From Nageia nagi (Eukaryota; Pinophyta): a stretch of DNA of 64,000 bases. Under the pieces are notes generated by a model that saw only the letters and a program-made list of their open reading frames with translations, was not told the origin of the DNA and searched no databases. Numbering within the stretch: the stretch's first letter is position 1; every line of letters begins with the position of its first letter. The stretch covers positions 85,560,001-85,624,000 of the forward strand of contig JBITNC010000001.1 in assembly GCA_050084985.1 (NCBI GenBank), written 5' to 3'. Both the position numbers and the translations under genes were made by a program. This document shows positions 1 through 11,689 of the stretch, piece after piece.

Positions 1-2502
1 AAATGTTCTTTAGTTACCAATCAATATATAGAGGGATATAGCCTTGCACTAGCATCCAAGTATATTTAATGGTTGGAAAGTTTGTATTAAAGAATAAAAC
101 CTTGAGATTTATCTAGATAAAGCCATATATTTTCAATTTTATTATCATTATTATGAGTAAGTATGGAAAATAAATCTACTATGCTTATATTGGCCTACTA
201 CAGCACCTAAGCTTACTCTTGATTATAATTTAAATGATTAGATTTTAGATGTTGCATCCCAAAATCCATGAATTTTACATCTAATTATGAGTTGGATGAA
301 TCAAATTGTAGGAGATTTTTGTCATCAGAAGTTGATATATGATTTTTCTCCCTTATTTGTACCTAGACATAGGAAATTGAAAAAAGTTAAAAGAAATATC
401 AATAAACAATTTTTCCAAAGAAATTCAAGATTAATATCCCCATAACCTTTTGATTATCATGAAAAAATAGTGACAATCAAAAGTTAAAAATTCCTAAACA
501 AGAACATGTCCAACTTGATTTTATTGGTCAAAATTTCATGGATAGATATAAAGAAGATATTTATATGTAGTTAGAAAAACTCCGTATGCACTCATGGCAT
601 ATTTATTTTATTTTCCTAAAGATGTACAATTAGAAATAGCCAAGAAATTCTTTGAAACTCATGCATCAAATGCATGGGAAATAAAAATAAGTGATGTTAA
701 AGTTGCAATTGAAATTAAAGCACAAGAAATATGGATGGAACAAGAATCTAAAATGAGTTTAATACAATGGTTCCATCTACATTGGCCCTATAATAAACCC
801 AAAATTATGGTAGATTATGTTGAAGATATTCACATCAAATTTATGGGTCATCCTCTTATTTTGACTTTGATCATTTTTGACCTAGTATTTTCATACTTTA
901 CATTATATTTTCAAATAAGATGAGATTGTGTATGATTATAGTTCATTATTTAGTAATATTTGTTGTCTAAAAAATTCCCTTAATGTGAAAATAAGATTCA
1001 AACAAAATTACCAAAGTATAAATAAAATAAAACTAATCAAAGACATGGAACATGTACATCATTCCAACATCATTGATATTAAGAGCTTTGGGGCTTCTTT
1101 AGGAAGCCTCATTTTGTACTTTTCACCTTGGACTTCTTCATTACCACTAATTACACCACCTCTTATTTCTCTATCCTACATGCATACCTTCCTTTTTGAC
1201 ACTTCCTGAAGACTATAATGAAGCTTCAACCTCATCTGTAGAGTGTAAGAGAGTTATCATGAAATTTAAATTTCAACCACCAATAATAACCCTTGATTCA
1301 TATCCTTTTTATTCTAAACCATCTATTCTAGGACAAGTTCCTATACACCTTTAATTGCGATCTCTTTAATATTACTTTTTAGATCATAAACATTGGATTA
1401 TTCATAGAAAAGCTATTTTTCATCATCACTCAAGGATTATAATTGTCTTTCTATATGAAAACCACAAAAAGGAAAATAAAAAATACTAATTATATAAAAA
1501 TATTATAAAAATAAAATAACAAAAATATTGAAAAATTTGAAAATAAAATAGAAAACGTTTTCATGTATATACATGTGTGTGTTGCACATATTGCTTAATA
1601 TTTGCATGCCCATTAGTTATTCTCATGCAAATAAAAGCTTTATTTATGTTACATCTGTAGAAGATCTTATGCAACTTCTAAAATTTTGCATATGATATTG
1701 TAAGTGGTTTATTGTATTCTAAAATACCAAGCATCATGAGTTATCCCATTGTGATTTTACACCTACTGATCAAGAGGTGTTCTATCCATATCACATTTTA
1801 CCTACTCATTGGGAATTATCCTTCCCTTACATCTCATGTTCACCATGTGCATTCCCAAGTGATCATGTAGAGAGTCAAGTCTAGCCATAAGACTTAGATA
1901 CAAATTACTTTAATGAGGTACCTAAGGGAGTTCAACATCAAATTTTATACATAATGGTAGTGATGAGTCTATTGGATAGGTCTGAACATGCTTATAATAA
2001 TTTGAAATATTCCTTTTGGGTAGACCTCTATCTTGATCATAAACCATGTTGGGGAACTTACTTGATTTTTAATATACCTAATGAATAATTTCTCCAAGAT
2101 CTCATATGCCTACTTTCTAGACTAGATTTCACATGGAGGATTATGGTTAATGCTCGTGTCAACCCATTTTTTTGTAAATTCATTAAATTCCATGGACCAC
2201 TTTCCTTACACCCTCAAGATTATTTTGATGATCTCACCATGGCCCATGTAATATCTATGAATGTCTTCCATCAAAATTTCATGTTTTCTATGTTTGTCAC
2301 TCATCATACCACATAATGGATTCTTGACCATGTTATTCATACTCATTATAATTTTCACCCCATTTCCCACAATGAGCTATGATAAACCCTCACTTGATTA
2401 GGGATACATTATGTACAGATAAAAGACATTAATTAAAAAAAATCAAAATATTACAAAAATAAAAAATTGTAAAAATTAAAAATTTACAAAAATAAAAAAT
2501 AA
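1..2502. other. AT-rich intergenic DNA, two unassigned short ORFs
   Basis: No recognisable gene. Two plus-strand open frames start with ATG at 594 (109 codons, containing FHLHWPYNKPK) and 928 (93 codons). The first has an upstream open stretch in another frame (about 490-570), so it may be the end of a decayed retroelement gene, but I cannot place it in a family. 1740-2400 has a somewhat higher C content and reads like decayed coding sequence in several frames, without a motif I can name. Confidence 0.3.
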
Positions 2503-2594
2503 GGGAAAATTACTCTAATAGCCCTAATAAACATGTTATTTACAAAAATGACCTTAATAAATTTGTATTTACAAAAATGGCCCTAGTATTTGAC
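2503..2594 (+). repeat. Left terminal inverted repeat of the TIR element
   Basis: About 92 bp, starting GGGAAAATTACTCTAATAGC. It matches the reverse complement of 3633-3723 with scattered mismatches. Confidence 0.75.
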
Positions 2595-2739
2595 CACTAT
2601 CATATGGCCTTCACCTCCATCAAGGGAAACCAATCATTTTTAATCTCCTATAGAATGAAAAATCTATGAAAGACATGTTTGGATCCTAATATGCTTTGGA
2701 GGTCTTTAACCATTTCCATTCTATAATGTTTCTTTTAAA

Positions 2740-3006
2740 TTATATAGGTAACCATTCCCATAACATCACTATTAAACCATGGATCCACTCCAGAAGCATA
2801 AATGCTATCGCTTCATCAATGGAAGATGAAAGGCATGGAAATGTAGCATTTGTTGGTGTTAGGTATGGAATGTCTATTTCTTTGAGCCCATTACTTAAAA
2901 ATGACTTATGATCATGTTCTAATGTGCCTTTAACCCCATGAACATAACTAGGTAGAATCATGTAAGCTCTTGAAAGAACAATGGAGCCCTTGATTACTTC
3001 TATCAC
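2740..3006 (-). other. Unassigned 88-codon ORF inside the TIR element
   Basis: An open minus-strand frame starting with ATG at 3006. It overlaps an opposite-strand frame at 2696-2911. The protein has no motif I recognise and no transposase signature (no DDE context, no zinc finger). It could be a captured gene fragment or a chance frame; its central position between the inverted repeats is the only reason to note it. Confidence 0.2.
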
Positions 3007-3632
3007 CCATTAATGATTTTCCCTTGTTAGCTTGTCCCACTTACCAATAGATGTTGGCAAAAATTTTGGTCAGGGTTTGTTGGCTATGGATCCAAAATCA
3101 TTCACTACAAGTTTTGGTGAGCAATTACTGACTATTTTACTAGAATGATCAATTGATGGAAAATTTGAGCATAAAGTCTCTACTAAATTCTTGAATCTAT
3201 ATAATTATTTGCAAATAAGAATTGCAAGAAATGAGCAACATAAATAATGAATTATTTGCTTGTAGAAACCTTGGCTTTTTCAATTAGCAGCATCATAAAA
3301 TTGTAGAATGAAAGTTTAGCAATTTGGGACATCCTCTAAGCCATCCTAGTAATTTATCTTGTTCAAAATATTTTAACTTGTTCATTTCCCTTGAAGTCTC
3401 CTTTAGCATGAATTTGCAATTTATTTCAACCACATTATTCCATCGGATTAGCCATTCCAAATATTTGATAGTTTTGAAAAGATAAATCCTATCATGTGAA
3501 TAACAAAAGTATGAAAAGCTAGCCTAGCCAAGATTGTTAAAATGCCTATCATTTAGGTACTTAAAAAGAGGAAAGTGTTGTAGATAACTAGAGACTCCCT
3601 TGTGTAGCTACATCACCAATCATATGGCCATA

Positions 3633-3723
3633 GTCAAATACTAGGCTATTTTTGTAATTACAAATTTATTAAGGTCATTTTTGTAAATAACTTATTTTTC
3701 AGGGTTATTTGAGTAATTTTCCC
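3633..3723 (-). repeat. Right terminal inverted repeat of the TIR element
   Basis: About 91 bp ending GAGTAATTTTCCC, the mirror of the left arm. Confidence 0.75.
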
Positions 3724-4761
3724 AAAATAAAAATTACAAAAAAAAACTCAAAAAATTATAAAAAATCAACACACACACACACACACTCAGAAAGTTATTT
3801 CTAAAGCATCTTGGCTATTGGGTGTGTTTCCCCATGTTTAAACAATTATGTTCACTTTGCTTATTTTTTCATTATCGTGTAACTATTAAATGTGAAGCAT
3901 AATGATCACAATGACCTACCAAGATAAGTATGTAAACATCCTACAAATCCGTCCATATATTATGCATATATATAGCTATACAAATAAATAAAGGAGTAGT
4001 TTATAAGTATAATATTCATGTTTTTCTTTTTCAAAATATCTTTTGCAAGGTTTCTAAAACTTTTTGGATTATAAATGAACATGACCTTATACACTATTAA
4101 GATGTTGTGAACTCATGAAATTTTACATATTATAAATCTTCAAACAATAAAAAATTTAATGTTCTTGGAGTATAATTTGAGTGATTATTCATCTCATTAT
4201 TTTGCTTCATACCAAAACCAAGAGATAGGATAAAAAATAAAAGGATAGAAAAAGAAGATGTGTAAAAAAAAAAATAAAGAATAAAAGTAGAATTCTTGGG
4301 TGATAACAGTATCCTCTATTAGGGCTATGGATGCTTGAATAGCAATAAAGCAATGCTATAATAGGATCTAGATGTTAATATTCACCTAGGATATGAATGC
4401 CTATCTAGTAGTGACATATACCTAATAGAGAGGTGACATGTCTAACCTTTGAGATGGACCTCTCGATATTTCACATAGATGAATCAACTTATATATTTTA
4501 TGGTCCTAGAACATTAAATTAGTGAATGTTAAGAGAAGAAAATGAATATCATCACACACATATGAGTTCATAATAAACTTAAGGTGTATCAATTATTAGT
4601 AGAAGAAATCAAAACAAAAGATTATTTTGTAAAGTTACTATGAATATATTATGTATTAATACTTCTTTATTATATTATATGTTCACCTCATTCCATGATA
4701 CATACACCTAATTATCATTATTATCTTGGTAGGTTAATTAAATTACCATTTTTTATACCAT
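3724..4761. other. AT-rich intergenic DNA
   Basis: Contains a short (AC)n run near 3771-3786 and otherwise low-complexity A+T sequence. No gene or element seen. Confidence 0.5.
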
Positions 4762-5036
4762 CCATGTGTGTTTGTGTGTATACATTCATAGCATTATACA
4801 TTCATACATCCATCCATGTATGTTTTTATGTATACATTTATAGCATTATACATTCATACATCCATCCATGTGTGTTCATGTGTATACATTCATAGAATTA
4901 TACATTCATACATCCATCTATGTGTGTTTGTATGTATACATTCATAGCATTATACATTCATACATATATCCATGTATGTTCATATGTATACATTCATAGC
5001 ATTATACATTTATACATCCATCCATGTGTGTTCATA
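4762..5036 (+). repeat. 52-bp minisatellite, about 5.3 copies
   Basis: The landmark GCATTATACATT recurs at 4791, 4843, 4895 (with one change), 4947 and 4999, exactly 52 bp apart. Each unit contains CCATGTRTG, a TATACATTCATAG core and CATACATCCATCC. Open frames across it are products of the repeat, not genes. Confidence 0.9.
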
Positions 5037-5389
5037 CCATTCACATTGTTTTACATATATACATGATCCCATTTGTATATATAGCAAAGAAAAATGGAAA
5101 ATAATGATATCTAATTCTATACTATTACAAATAAAATATTATCCTATACATAACAATTTTATATAAATATACTAACTCATTTCATTTATTATACATACAT
5201 CCATAGTGTCATAATATTATTTTATAAAATAAGCATCAAATACTAAGCTAAAAATTTTACCAAAACATGAAATCAAACATTTATGAATTAAAATGTCAAC
5301 ACCTAATACATGCATCTAAAAATATATATCATCAATTTTCATACATCATAAACATAATATAAAAACCTCCTCTACTTCTCTAGTCTCAA
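5037..5389. other. AT-rich spacer
   Basis: No gene or repeat recognised between the minisatellite and the PMD remnant. Confidence 0.4.
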
Positions 5390-6560
5390 CACTAGGATCT
5401 TCCACTCTTTGACATACCCTATGTCTCTCCTCCTCCTCATCACTCTCCAACTTAACCTACCACAATGCACCAAAATCCTCAATGAATCCTCTTCTAAGGC
5501 CTCCTCCTATGTAAGATCAAGCTCAACATATACTAGTGGATGAGCCCCCTTGTTAGGAAGATTACCCTCTCACTAATACCTCATAGGCTCTGAAGGGATA
5601 TCTAGTATAAGGGTGAACTATTACTTGGCACTATCAAACTAAAAAAACTATAGAAACTTGATCCAATAACCACTAAGAACCTTGGCCTATCTAATAACTA
5701 TAAGCTCAACCTCAAGCTCATCGTATATTGGATATAAATGAACACCTAAACCTCACATGATCAGATACTAGTTGAGTAGGCATAGTGTGGTAGTGATGAA
5801 TTTCTTGATGTACATGATCAGTAGGATGAATGTAAAATTCATCCCTACACCTCATGATACCAACTAGATATGTAGTATACATATCAAAGCTTGGAATGAA
5901 AAGTCTTATAGGGTGATCCATAATGATATGCTCATGGGCCCAAGCCTAAAGAGTGATAGTCATAGAAAATGAAGATCTATGACCTTGAGAATAGAAAAAT
6001 AACTCCTTATAAACATGTGCTAGTCGAGTGGGAGCCCATGGATAAATGATACCATGCTACATCATGTTTGCAATAACTAGTAGTAATGACCATAGAAATC
6101 TACCATTGCTAGTATCAAGTAGGGCATAACACTAAATCATGACCATTAGAAAAGAGAACTTGATTTTCCCCTGCTAATCATCTCACCAGGACTAATAATA
6201 TATGATACCTCTTAAGCTAATCTTGAACACAACCACATACACTCTATTAGCCTTGTACAAGTAGGAAATGGATGGTAAAATATCATCCCTATTAATTGTA
6301 TGTTGAACACATCAACCATGAATGGGTAGTTAATACAATAGGTGAATTTCCTCCACATTAATATTCATCTCCCCCATTGAGAGATGAAAAGTAGAAGTAA
6401 TGGAATCCTACCTCTCAAGTAAGGTAGCTAAGAGATAATACTCCTAGTGAATATGACCCATGTAGGGTCCAAAGCCTATAATCCAAAAGAAAGTATGATC
6501 TGTAATGGTAAGAAAAGGATGTCCCTCCCATAATATGGTAGGATAGTGCCCTATAGGCTT
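5390..6560 (-). pseudogene. Plant mobile domain (PMD) protein remnant, copy 1
   Basis: The minus-strand translation shows the hallmark blocks of the plant mobile domain (aminotransferase-like, PF10536 family) in order. An LLATLLER stretch (about 6435-6410) is followed by FHLSMGEMNINVEEIHLLY (about 6390-6335), then YPWAPTRLAHVYKELFFY (about 6050-5995), then a LTL-stop-AWAHEHIIMDHPIRLF block (5955-5900). Stops sit at positions that are Trp or Gln in the family (for example before AWAHEH), and frameshifts break the frame. PMD genes occur in MULEs, in Ty3/gypsy retroelements and as host MAIN/MAIL genes. Here a same-family LTR-like block lies 1.5 kb to the right on the opposite strand, which favours a transposon origin. 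Non-functional. Confidence 0.7.
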
Positions 6561-8031
6561 GAATATATCTCAAACCTAACAACAAAATTAATTAAGTTAA
6601 AAAAAATTAAATGCTAACTATCAGTAACTAAGTTACAGAATCATTGATGTTTGCTAGCTAAACATCAAACTTTGAAGCCCTTTGACTCTAGCTAGTGACC
6701 ATAGTCTAAAAGTTGATAAAAATAAAAACACCAAAAAATAAATAAAAATAAAAAATTGAATGGTTAAAAAATATCTAAATAAAAAAATAGCTACTCTTAT
6801 GATTTTTATTTTTCAAATTAAGCTTTAAAGTAATATATTAAGAAAAAAAAATTAAAAAGGAAGGGTTTTAAAACCCTACCTCCTCTTTGGTTGGCCTCAT
6901 CTAGATAGTTGGCCTCATCCTTAGTGGCATCTTAGCCCATAGAGCATGAAGGGTAGCAAATAAGATAGGTTAACCACCAAAAAGGGGAGCAAAAAACTAA
7001 CAAAGCTCTAACAAATATACAAAGAAATTAGAAAACGATAAATCACTTTGTCTTTTTATTTTAATTATGACTAAGAATACTAATGATTTTAAGATGGATG
7101 TTGGTGATTGCCTTGGAACACCAATGATCAAAAATAGTCATAAGTGACCCATAATATAATAAAAATAATAAAAAAATTAAAAATTCAAAAATGATTAAAA
7201 ATATTTAAGTCCTTTTTCTAGTTCATAATCGAGACAAAATATAACCAACTATGAATAAAAATATACGAATACCTAGGTTTTCCTTCTATATTAGTCTTAG
7301 TTTGAACCTATAATAAAAATACAAAAAATACTCAAATTATTTTAGCATAAAAATCTAGATGAAAAATGTGTACCCAAGGTTCCTTAAGAGGTAATATTAA
7401 AAAGACTATCATTAATACCTCATAAAAAAAATCTAAAAACTAAAAAATGTTTCAAAGAAAAAAAGAATAAGTTTTTTCACTTGTTGATTCGACCAAGGCC
7501 AATTGTATTGAAAAAAATTGAAGCTCTTGAGTAATTCTAAAATTGAAAAATGATCCTTCTTTTGATAAATAAAAGAAGGATGGGCTTGGATATGATTAAT
7601 AATATTGAATGAACTTTTCCATAAGATCATCATGTAACCTAATTGCTAGGACCAAAAGTAGAACAATCAAAACATTGTATTTGTAAATCAATTTCTTTAT
7701 CACATGCTAGCTTTGGCATACATTTGATGACATAGAGGCTCATCATGTACTTACCACAAATAGCACACAGTATAGTGATAGCAACATGTTTTTATTTAAT
7801 AATACAACCACACTACTTTTAAAATGCGTCAAATACAAAAAGATAAAAAAATGAATCTAATCATAATTCAATCAATCAAATTTGGAATATTCATAGGAAA
7901 TAAGTTAATCCAAAGTGTTGATTAAAATTCAAAAATACAAGTTAAAAACTTAAATGCACCCCTTTCTAAAAGGTAAGTTTTTGAATTATCCTTCACTTAC
8001 AAACTAGTGGATAATTTAAAAAGGAGTAGAA
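6561..8031. other. Spacer between PMD remnant and LTR-like block
   Basis: AT-rich, no gene. It contains a perfect 11-bp-stem hairpin at 7553-7581 (ATCCTTCTTTT, 7-nt loop). A purine-rich stretch AAAAAGGAGTAGAA at about 8018-8031, immediately before the LTR-like block, looks like a polypurine tract. Confidence 0.4.
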
Positions 8032-8876
8032 TGTAGATAGCCAAAAATGACCTTTTTTCGATAGATGAAAGGAGAAACAAAAAATTAAAGTAAATTAAAA
8101 AGTTTACTATAGTTTTCCAAACACCAACATTCAACCCTAAACATTAGTGACTCATACAAATCTTTGGCATTCGATATATGAACACCGATGACTATGAAGT
8201 TAGCAAAATAAAAATAAAAATAGGAACATCTGAAGCATCTTGGAAGGAAAGCAAATGATAACATATGATTCACCATCCATCCCATGTATCCCTACTTTGT
8301 ATCACAACTATAAAAAAGCTAGATAGGATTTTCTATCTAGATTCTTGTCTCGAAAATTGGAAACTTTTCTTATTTTCCAAATCTATAAATAAAGCCTTCA
8401 TCCATGAAGCAAAGGGACCCAGTTTGAATGCAAGATTACTCTATTGAAATACATATAGGTTTTACTAAGTTTATACATTTTTGTTTCACTTTTTATATAC
8501 TTGTTTCTATTTATTATATGCTTTTTTATGATATGAACATGTATGTTTGATGTATTTTCTATTTGCATGTGTGTAGGTTTAACAAGTGTAGAGCATCTAA
8601 AATTATTAAGAGAATATTAAAGAGTTAAAGAGAATAAAGAAATCCATATTTTTCCTACAAGTTTATGAACACAATCCTCAAAGCTTGCAAACATTGAAAT
8701 TAGGCCTATAAAGGCCTCTATCATTCTTTTGTAAAAATACCCTTGTGTAAGGCAACAAATCAAAATAGATTTGTTATTTGTAATCATTTTGAGGTCTACT
8801 CAAAAGTAATAAAGAAATTTGTATGATAGTTATGCTATGACCATTTTGACACTATTTTGATTTGAATAAAACTCCA
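8032..8876 (+). mobile_element. LTR-like block, copy 1 (probable 3' LTR)
   Basis: Starts TGTAGATAGCC after a purine tract and ends near a TTGAATAAAACTCCA sequence. It aligns collinearly with 62106-62943, which starts TGTAGACATCC and ends TTGAGTAAACA. Both have TATAAATAAAGCCTTCA about 350 bp in, then GAATGCAA, CATGTGTG and AGGCCT landmarks. Length is about 845 bp against 838 bp. No matching 5-bp duplication flanks it, so it is not an obvious solo LTR. The purine tract on its left suggests a 3' LTR whose element lay to the left, where the PMD remnant is. The right edge is approximate. Confidence 0.55.
8384..8392 (+). promoter_or_regulatory. TATA box in LTR-like block copy 1
   Basis: TATAAATAA, 352 bp from the block start. 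The same motif is at 62451-62459, 345 bp from the start of copy 2. Confidence 0.5.
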
Positions 8877-9953
8877 ATATAATCTTACCACTAAATATTG
8901 TTAGAACTGTAGCACAATATGTTCCTTCTCTCAGACACTTAGTAGACCTTGCATATGCCTTGGAAAGACTATTTGAATACTTTTCATACTTTTGGCACTT
9001 TCTAATACCTTTGATAATAATGATAACACCAACATAAGAATAATCATATGGCCAATATGATGAACAAGAAGGAACATCTATAGGCTCAACTTATAGCACT
9101 GGAGGAGAAAACTAGATTGAAGAGGCCTAGCTTGAGGAGGATGATCTCTAGGTATAAGAGTTTTAGGAGTGCTAAGAGTCACTATCATACCACTAGTAAT
9201 GTTAGCATAGGGAACTAACATAGACTAGATTATATGGAAGGATGTATTTTGAAAAGACAATGTAACAACCTATTTTTTATTAATATAATTGAAATATATT
9301 ATTATGAATACCTAAATATGATATGAAATGGTTTTAATTAAATTTTTTAAGACTTTATATTGATTTAATTTGCTAAGTGTAAAGGCATGACATGGTGAAT
9401 GGTTACTTAGTTAATGCAATGAATAATTTACAAATATAATGAATTATATATTACATTAAGAGTCTTATGTATATATAAAAAAAAAGTAAATATGACCCAA
9501 TGCAGGCAATGGCATTTTCAGGGGATTATAAGATCTAGTTGTGAATTACTAGGTCATGGTGACATAAAGGTACAAAAAGTTATAGTTTAGCCATATAAAA
9601 TTAATATCTGAGCATGTCTGTGGCTATGGTAATGTCAAGGTGAAAATGACTTAAGCATCCATAATGAATTTGAGGACAAATTTTAATGCTAAATGATGTT
9701 TATGTTACTGGGATAAGTGATAGGAGACCAAAATGTTTTGATTATTTAAGAAAAAATAGCTATGAATCCAATGCAGACACTAGTGTAACAAATAGGGAAT
9801 GATATTAGGTTTAACCTCTTTAGCACCAATCTAATCCATTAACAAATTTTGGACACAAACAAATGATGAAAGGTTTGAAAAAGTTGTAGATAAACATGAA
9901 TAAAAATTTATCAAGGGGAATCAAGTTAAGTTTTTCTTAGTAAATTATAATAA
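8877..9953. other. AT-rich DNA, possible gypsy LTR start at 9261
   Basis: No gene. TGTAACAACC at about 9261 resembles the first bases of many Tekay/Del chromovirus LTRs. No partner LTR or PBS was found, so this is only a hint. Confidence 0.25.
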
Positions 9954-10763
9954 AACCAAAGAAGATATAAGTGATGAGATTTAAAAGGATATTGATGACC
10001 CTAAAGAACTATTAGGTTCATGAGATTTGGAAATAAGGCCAATGCAAGTACTGATACTAGTCTCTGCATGGAGTTACAAAGGGATATGGGGTATTGATTC
10101 CTAGTATTTAATGGATGCCCCTAGGATAAGTGCAAGAAGATGAGTTCCACTTTCAGCCAAAGAGTGGAAGTGTTTTCCCTAATTTTTAGGTTGTCTCATA
10201 CTTGAACTCAAAATTTGAAGCATTAGAGTCTGATTCTTGAAAAAGTTCACTTGGGTAAAAATATTGTTCTAAAAGTCTAGTTCTTAAATATGTAATTTAT
10301 TCTAACACCTAGATGATAGAAATCAATATTTGTTTAAAAGATATTGTTTAAAAAACCAAGGAAGATATAAGTGATGAGATTTAAAAGGATATTAATGACC
10401 CTGAAGAACTATTAGGTTCATGAGATTTGGAAATAAGGCCAATGCAAGTGCTAATACCAGTCTCCGCATGGAGTTACAAAGGGATATGGGGTATTGATTC
10501 CTAGTATTTAATGGATGCCCCTAGGATAAGTGCAAGAAGATGAGTTCCACTTTCAGCCAAAGAGTGGAAGTGTTTTTCCTAATTTTTAGGTTGTCTCATA
10601 CTTGAACTCAAAATTTGAAGCATTAGATTCTGATTCTTGAAAAAGTTAACTTGGGTAAAAATATTGTTCTCAAAGTCTAGTTTCTAAATATGTAATTTAT
10701 TCTAACACCTAGATGATAGAAATCAATATCTGGTAGGCATGTTTAAAAGATATTGTTTAAAAA
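9954..10763 (+). repeat. Recent 400-bp tandem duplication
   Basis: Unit 1 (9954-10353) and unit 2 (10354-10763) are nearly identical. GAAGATATAAGTGATGAGAT recurs exactly 400 bp apart (9961 and 10361), and the match runs through to a shared GTTTAAAAGATATTGTTTAA end. Unit 2 has a roughly 9-bp extra stretch (CTGGTAGGC) near its end and a handful of substitutions. No coding sequence is visible in either unit. Confidence 0.9.
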
Positions 10764-11415
10764 ATATAGTTTCATGACCATACCCCCATTATGTTCAACA
10801 AGCATTATTGGAATTAAATTAAAATATATTTGAAAATAATTTTAGGTAAAGATACCTAATACACTAAAGATTACAAAGGATATTTTTGATCGTGATTATG
10901 GTTTCAAAAATTTCTCATGTTCGACAATCATAATTTGACCTAAACTTATCATTTTTATTTTATTTTTTTATATTATGAAGAATTGTATTCAGAATGTGCA
11001 CATATATATATTTTTTCATAATTATAAAAAAATAAAAAATTATCAAACAAATACAAAACCCACTATTTAAAAAATACAATTTTAGAACCATAACCATTGT
11101 GTCCATGAAGCATAATTGGACCGAAATTAATTATTTTTTTAAATCCTTTTGGTTAAATATACCTAAGACACTAAATATTATGGAGGATATTGTTTTGTAT
11201 TTTTTCCATGAATATTTTATTTTTTATTAATTTTTTATTTGCCATGATTATCGTTTCAAAAAATGCTCATGTCTAACAAGCATAATTTGAATAAAACTTA
11301 TCATTTTTAATTTATTTTTTATTTAACTTATGAAGAATTTTATGCAAATTATACACATATTTTTTCATAATTCCAAAAAATAAAAATTTATTAAATAAAT
11401 ACAAAAACCTAGTAA
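10764..11415 (+). repeat. Older tandem duplication, units of about 310-340 bp
   Basis: Two diverged copies (about 10764-11073 and 11074-11415) share, in order: a motif like TTAGAACCATAACC, an AGCATAATTGGA-like block, ACCTAA.ACACTAAA, GATTATGGTTTCAAAAA, AACTTATCATTTTTA, ATGAAGAATT and ATTTTTTCATAATT, then an A-rich end. Length differences come from an insertion in copy 2. Non-coding. Confidence 0.7.
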
Positions 11416-11689
11416 TTCATAAGACTTCCTCCAAAGTGGGACTCATCTTCTTGCACTTACCCGCTAATATGGTTAAGATGAAAAATAAGGGAATTTCATC
11501 CTAACATGAATGTGGGAATCTAGTGGGAATTTGATCTCAAAACCAAAATAAAGACACCTATACTACTGTATATGTATCAAAAAATAATAAATGATAAGAA
11601 CAAGATCAACAGTACATACCTTCTTATCATATTAGGGGAAGATTAATCATAAAGTTGATGTTTGTGTTTGATGATTTAGCTTTTATGAA
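11416..11689. other. Spacer with a short inverted copy of the 400-bp unit
   Basis: 11434-11461 is nearly the reverse complement of a stretch near 10117-10145 (and of its duplicate 400 bp on), containing GTGCAAGAAGATGAGT. Otherwise unassigned. Confidence 0.4.

Larger units (their letters stand above)
2503..3723. mobile_element. TIR DNA transposon, non-autonomous, possibly Mutator-like
   Basis: The ends are long terminal inverted repeats: 2503-2594 begins GGGAAAATTACTC and the reverse complement of 3633-3723 begins the same way. Both arms share ATTTACAAAAATGACCTTAA and end near a TATTTGAC motif. The arms are about 90 bp and about 90% alike by eye. TIRs of this length beginning with GGG are typical of plant MULEs, hence the tentative class. 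Flanks are A-rich on both sides (aaaaaataa / aaaataaaa), so a 9-bp TSD cannot be confirmed. No transposase is visible. Captured host sequence inside is possible. Confidence 0.65.

Noticed and set aside
4695-5166. Two open frames rich in Tyr-Ile-His-Ser
   Set aside because: They overlie the 52-bp minisatellite and have no independent coding evidence.
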